Positions 61,742-64,000 of a stretch of 64,000 bases of DNA are shown piece by piece. A program made the translations under genes and the position numbers. Every line of letters starts with the position of its first letter. The stretch's first letter is position 1. The DNA comes from Desulfuromonas sp. DDH964 (GTDB lineage: Bacteria > Desulfobacterota > Desulfuromonadia > Desulfuromonadales > DDH964). Where the stretch lies: positions 3,276,956-3,340,955 of the forward strand of contig NZ_CP015080.1 in assembly GCF_001611275.1 (NCBI RefSeq), given 5' to 3'. The notes below the pieces were generated by a model that saw only the letters and a list, made by a program, of their open reading frames with translations, was not told the origin of the DNA and searched no databases.

Positions 61742-63160
61742 ATGAAAAAGAGTCATCTCATTATCGCCGCACTCATCCTCCTCGCCGCCGGTCTCGGCTG
61801 GGGGGTCGGCGCCCACTCCCCGGACCTGCACGCCGCAACGGAAACCGAAAGGGAGGAAGGCCATGCACAGGGCACCCCGGCCACGGCGGCGGAAGTCCGG
61901 GACGAGCATGCCGGGCATGACCATGCCCCGGCCACGGACGAGCATGCCGGCCACGACCACGGCGCTGCACCCGATGAACATGCCGGGCACGGCCATGGCG
62001 CCGCGCCCGAATCGGGCGAATACTGCGTCGAGCACCGGATGCCTGAGGCGGTGGATGTCCTCTGCAATCCGCCGCTGATGGCCAGCCTCCTCCCCGGTGA
62101 GGGGGTGCTGATGCGTCTCGCCACCCCGGAGGCGGCGGAGCGTGCCGGCATCCTGATTGCTGCGGCAGAGCCGGCGCAGCTGGCGGCCGGCCAGGCCGTC
62201 CCGGCGCGGGTACTCTACAACCGCTCGCGGCTCGCCGAGGTGATGGCCCTCTCCGGCGGTGTGGTGCGCCGCCTCGCCGTCGAGCCCGGGCAGCGCGTTA
62301 CCCGCGGCGGGCTGCTGGCGGAGATCGACTCGCCGGCAGTGGCGACGGCCCGGGCCGACTACCGGGCCGCGCTCGGGCGGCTGGAGCTGGCCGAGGCCAA
62401 CGTCCGCCGCGAGCAGGAGCTGGTCGAGCGCGGCGTCAGCGCCCGCCGCGAACTGGAGCAGGCCCTGGCCGATCAGCAGGCAAGCCGGGCCGCGACCGAA
62501 CAGCTGCGCGAGCAGCTGCAGGCCTTTGACGCCACAGAGGGGACCGACACCGGCTCGCGTCTGGCGCTGCGCTCGCCGCTGGCCGGCACCGTGGTCGCCC
62601 GTCACGTCGTCCTCGGCCAGACCCTGGCGCCGGAGACCCTGCTCTTCACCGTCGCCGACCTCTCCACCCTCTGGCTGGAGTTGCAGCTCAGTCCGGCCCA
62701 GCTGCAGCTCGCCCGCGTCGGCGCGGCGATCGAGGCCGAATTCGATGATCTCCCCGGCCGGCGCTTTGCCGCGAGAATCACCCAGGTGGCGAGCGGCCTC
62801 GACCCGCAGACCCGTCTGTTGCGGGTGGTCGCCGAGGTCGCCAATCCCGATGGCACCCTCAAGGATGGCCTCTTCGGCCAGGCCTTTTTGGCCGGCGCGG
62901 AAACGGTGGCTGGTGGCCCTGCGATGGTGGCAGTTCCGGCCGCCGCAGTGCAGTCGATCGACGGCAAGGCCTATGTTTTCGTCGCCCGGGAGAAGGACCT
63001 CTTCGAAGTGCGCCGGGTGGCGGCCGGGCCGCGGCGCGGCGACGACGTCCTGCTCGCCGCCGGCGTCCAGGCCGGCGAGCGGGTCGCGGCCAGCCAGGGG
63101 TTCGCCCTCAAGTCGGAATTGCTCAAATCGCGCCTCGGCGCATCCTGCGCGGACCACTAG
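61742..63160 (+). CDS. czcB: Periplasmic adaptor of RND metal efflux, CzcB/CusB type, with His-rich N-terminus
   Basis: The 472-residue membrane fusion protein has a signal or anchor helix (LIIAALILLAAGLGWGVGA), then a metal-binding segment with five HAGH/GHDH-type clusters (DEHAGHDHAPATDEH and its repeats) and CVEHRMPEAVDVLC. The adaptor core follows: lipoyl/hairpin (RLAVEPGQRVTRGGLLAEIDSP and the coiled-coil ELVERGVSARRELEQAL), and a beta-barrel (VADLSTLWLELQLSPAQL, AEFDDLPGRRFAARITQV). The His-rich region should capture metal ions (Co, Zn, Cd, Cu or Ag types), identity unknown. Next gene begins 10 bases later. Confidence 0.93.
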   Translation: MKKSHLIIAALILLAAGLGWGVGAHSPDLHAATETEREEGHAQGTPATAAEVRDEHAGHDHAPATDEHAGHDHGAAPDEHAGHGHGAAPESGEYCVEHRMPEAVDVLCNPPLMASLLPGEGVLMRLATPEAAERAGILIAAAEPAQLAAGQAVPARVLYNRSRLAEVMALSGGVVRRLAVEPGQRVTRGGLLAEIDSPAVATARADYRAALGRLELAEANVRREQELVERGVSARRELEQALADQQASRAATEQLREQLQAFDATEGTDTGSRLALRSPLAGTVVARHVVLGQTLAPETLLFTVADLSTLWLELQLSPAQLQLARVGAAIEAEFDDLPGRRFAARITQVASGLDPQTRLLRVVAEVANPDGTLKDGLFGQAFLAGAETVAGGPAMVAVPAAAVQSIDGKAYVFVAREKDLFEVRRVAAGPRRGDDVLLAAGVQAGERVAASQGFALKSELLKSRLGASCADH

Positions 63161-63169
63161 GGAGCTGCC

Positions 63170-64000
63170 ATGTTTGAACGTCTGATCGAATTCACCCTGA
63201 AGAACCGCCTGCTGGTGGTTCTCCTCTTCGTCATCACCGGTGCTGTCGGCGCCTGGACCCTGGCACGGCTGCCGGTCGACGCCTTCCCGGACACCACCCC
63301 GGTGCAGGTGCAGATCAACACCATCGCCCCGGCCCTCGGTCCGGAGGAGATCGAACGGCAGCTCACCATGCCGGTGGAACTGGCCGTCTCCGGCCTGCCG
63401 CACCTGACCAGCGTCCGCTCGATCTCCAAGTTCGGCCTCTCCCAGGTCGTCGTCACCTTCAGCGACGACATGCCGATCTACGACTCGCGCCAGCTGGTGA
63501 TGGAACGCCTCGCCAACGTCGGCCTCCCCGACGGCATCGACCGCCCCGAGCTGGGACCGATCTCCACCGGACTGGGGGAGGTCTTTCACTACGTGCTGCG
63601 CTCCAGCGATCCGAAACGAACCCTCGCCGAGCTGCGCACCCTGCACGACTGGGTGGTCAAGCCGGAGCTGCGCAAGGTCGCCGGGGTCGCCGAGATCAAC
63701 TCCTGGGGGGGCCTCGAACGCCAGTACCACGTCATCGTTGTTCCCGAGCGGCTGATCAAGTACGGGCTGGTGCTGGGCGATCTGCGCCAGGCGCTGGAGG
63801 AGAACAACGCCAACGTCGGCGGCGGCCAGGTGATCACCGCCGGCCAGGCGCTGCTGGTTCACGGCATCGGCCGGGTCAGCAGCCTCGACCAGCTCGGCAA
63901 TATCGTCGTCGCCACCCATGACGGGATTCCGGTGCGGGTTCGCGACCTCGCCGAGGTGCGCATCGGCCACGAGCTGCGCCGCGGCGCCGTCTCCTACCAG
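63170..64000 (+). CDS. czcA: RND heavy-metal efflux pump, CzcA/CusA type (3' end cut by window edge)
   Basis: The 277 visible codons encode the N-terminal part of a heavy-metal RND permease: LIEFTLKNRLLVVLLFVITG (first helix), LPVDAFPDTTPVQVQINT, AVSGLPHLTSVRSISKFGLSQVVV, and the start of the pore-domain region NSWGGLERQYHVIV. The pump normally has about 1030 residues. The frame is open to the last base of the window. It completes the tripartite pump with CzcB and CzcC. Confidence 0.93.
   Translation, partial: MFERLIEFTLKNRLLVVLLFVITGAVGAWTLARLPVDAFPDTTPVQVQINTIAPALGPEEIERQLTMPVELAVSGLPHLTSVRSISKFGLSQVVVTFSDDMPIYDSRQLVMERLANVGLPDGIDRPELGPISTGLGEVFHYVLRSSDPKRTLAELRTLHDWVVKPELRKVAGVAEINSWGGLERQYHVIVVPERLIKYGLVLGDLRQALEENNANVGGGQVITAGQALLVHGIGRVSSLDQLGNIVVATHDGIPVRVRDLAEVRIGHELRRGAVSYQ

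Noticed and set aside
61709..63970. 753-codon minus-strand reading opposite the czcB/czcA genes
   Set aside because: Shadow; the plus-strand frames have clear efflux-pump motifs.

Overview
The window reads as a GC-rich chromosome segment from an anaerobic or microaerophilic Gram-negative bacterium, most likely of the Desulfuromonas/Geobacter group (an inference). Reasons: the complete-looking anaerobic (cbi-type) cobalamin route, a ThiC-like benzimidazole synthase inside that operon, a CxxCH-bearing sensor kinase, ferritin and rubrerythrin-like proteins, and an ethylbenzene-dehydrogenase-type heme-binding protein. No rRNA, tRNA or CRISPR array was seen.

Left half (about 1-30.8 kb): almost everything is on the minus strand and forms one long cobalamin locus, read from right to left. 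It begins with a cobalamin riboswitch (30645-30815) and an intrinsic terminator, then cobO, cobU, cobT, cobS, cobC, cbiA, a bzaF/thiC-like gene, cbiX, cbiC, the cobalt importer cbiM-N-Q-O, cbiD, cbiE-T fusion, cbiL, [a four-gene restriction module], cbiF, cbiG, a cbiH-cbiP fusion, cbiB, a small lipoprotein gene, cobD and a tRNA-dihydrouridine synthase. Together these would insert cobalt, contract the ring, amidate, adenosylate, and attach a benzimidazole lower ligand. A recognisable cbiJ (precorrin-6A reductase) is not in the window. The four-gene module at 9.4-17.2 kb (type III Mod, an OLD-like ATPase/TOPRIM protein, type III Res, and an AlbA_2/winged-helix protein) is visibly AT-richer and starts three bases after the cbiL stop codon. 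Several gaps in the locus carry inverted repeats, and one 52-base palindrome lies in frame inside cbiA.

Middle (30.9-50.2 kb): engB, ferritin, a DUF393 protein, a rubrerythrin-like protein, a Ca2+-ATPase-like P-type pump with an altered M4 motif, GMP reductase, then a plus-strand signalling operon of two hybrid histidine kinases, a PAS-GGDEF diguanylate cyclase and a short-chain dehydrogenase. After a bidirectional terminator come a minus-strand MshEN/GAF-like protein, a CvfB-like RNA-binding protein, two transporters (AEC, MFS) and a plus-strand PstS-like periplasmic protein.

Right end (50.2-64 kb): an ABC-F ATPase, a single-domain response regulator, a PabB-PabC fusion for p-aminobenzoate, two small-molecule transporter-type membrane proteins, a DUF1847 protein, a BrnT/BrnA toxin-antitoxin pair, an ethylbenzene-dehydrogenase-type periplasmic protein with a mobA fragment upstream, a lipoprotein, and the start of a Czc/Cus-type heavy-metal efflux operon that runs off the right edge.
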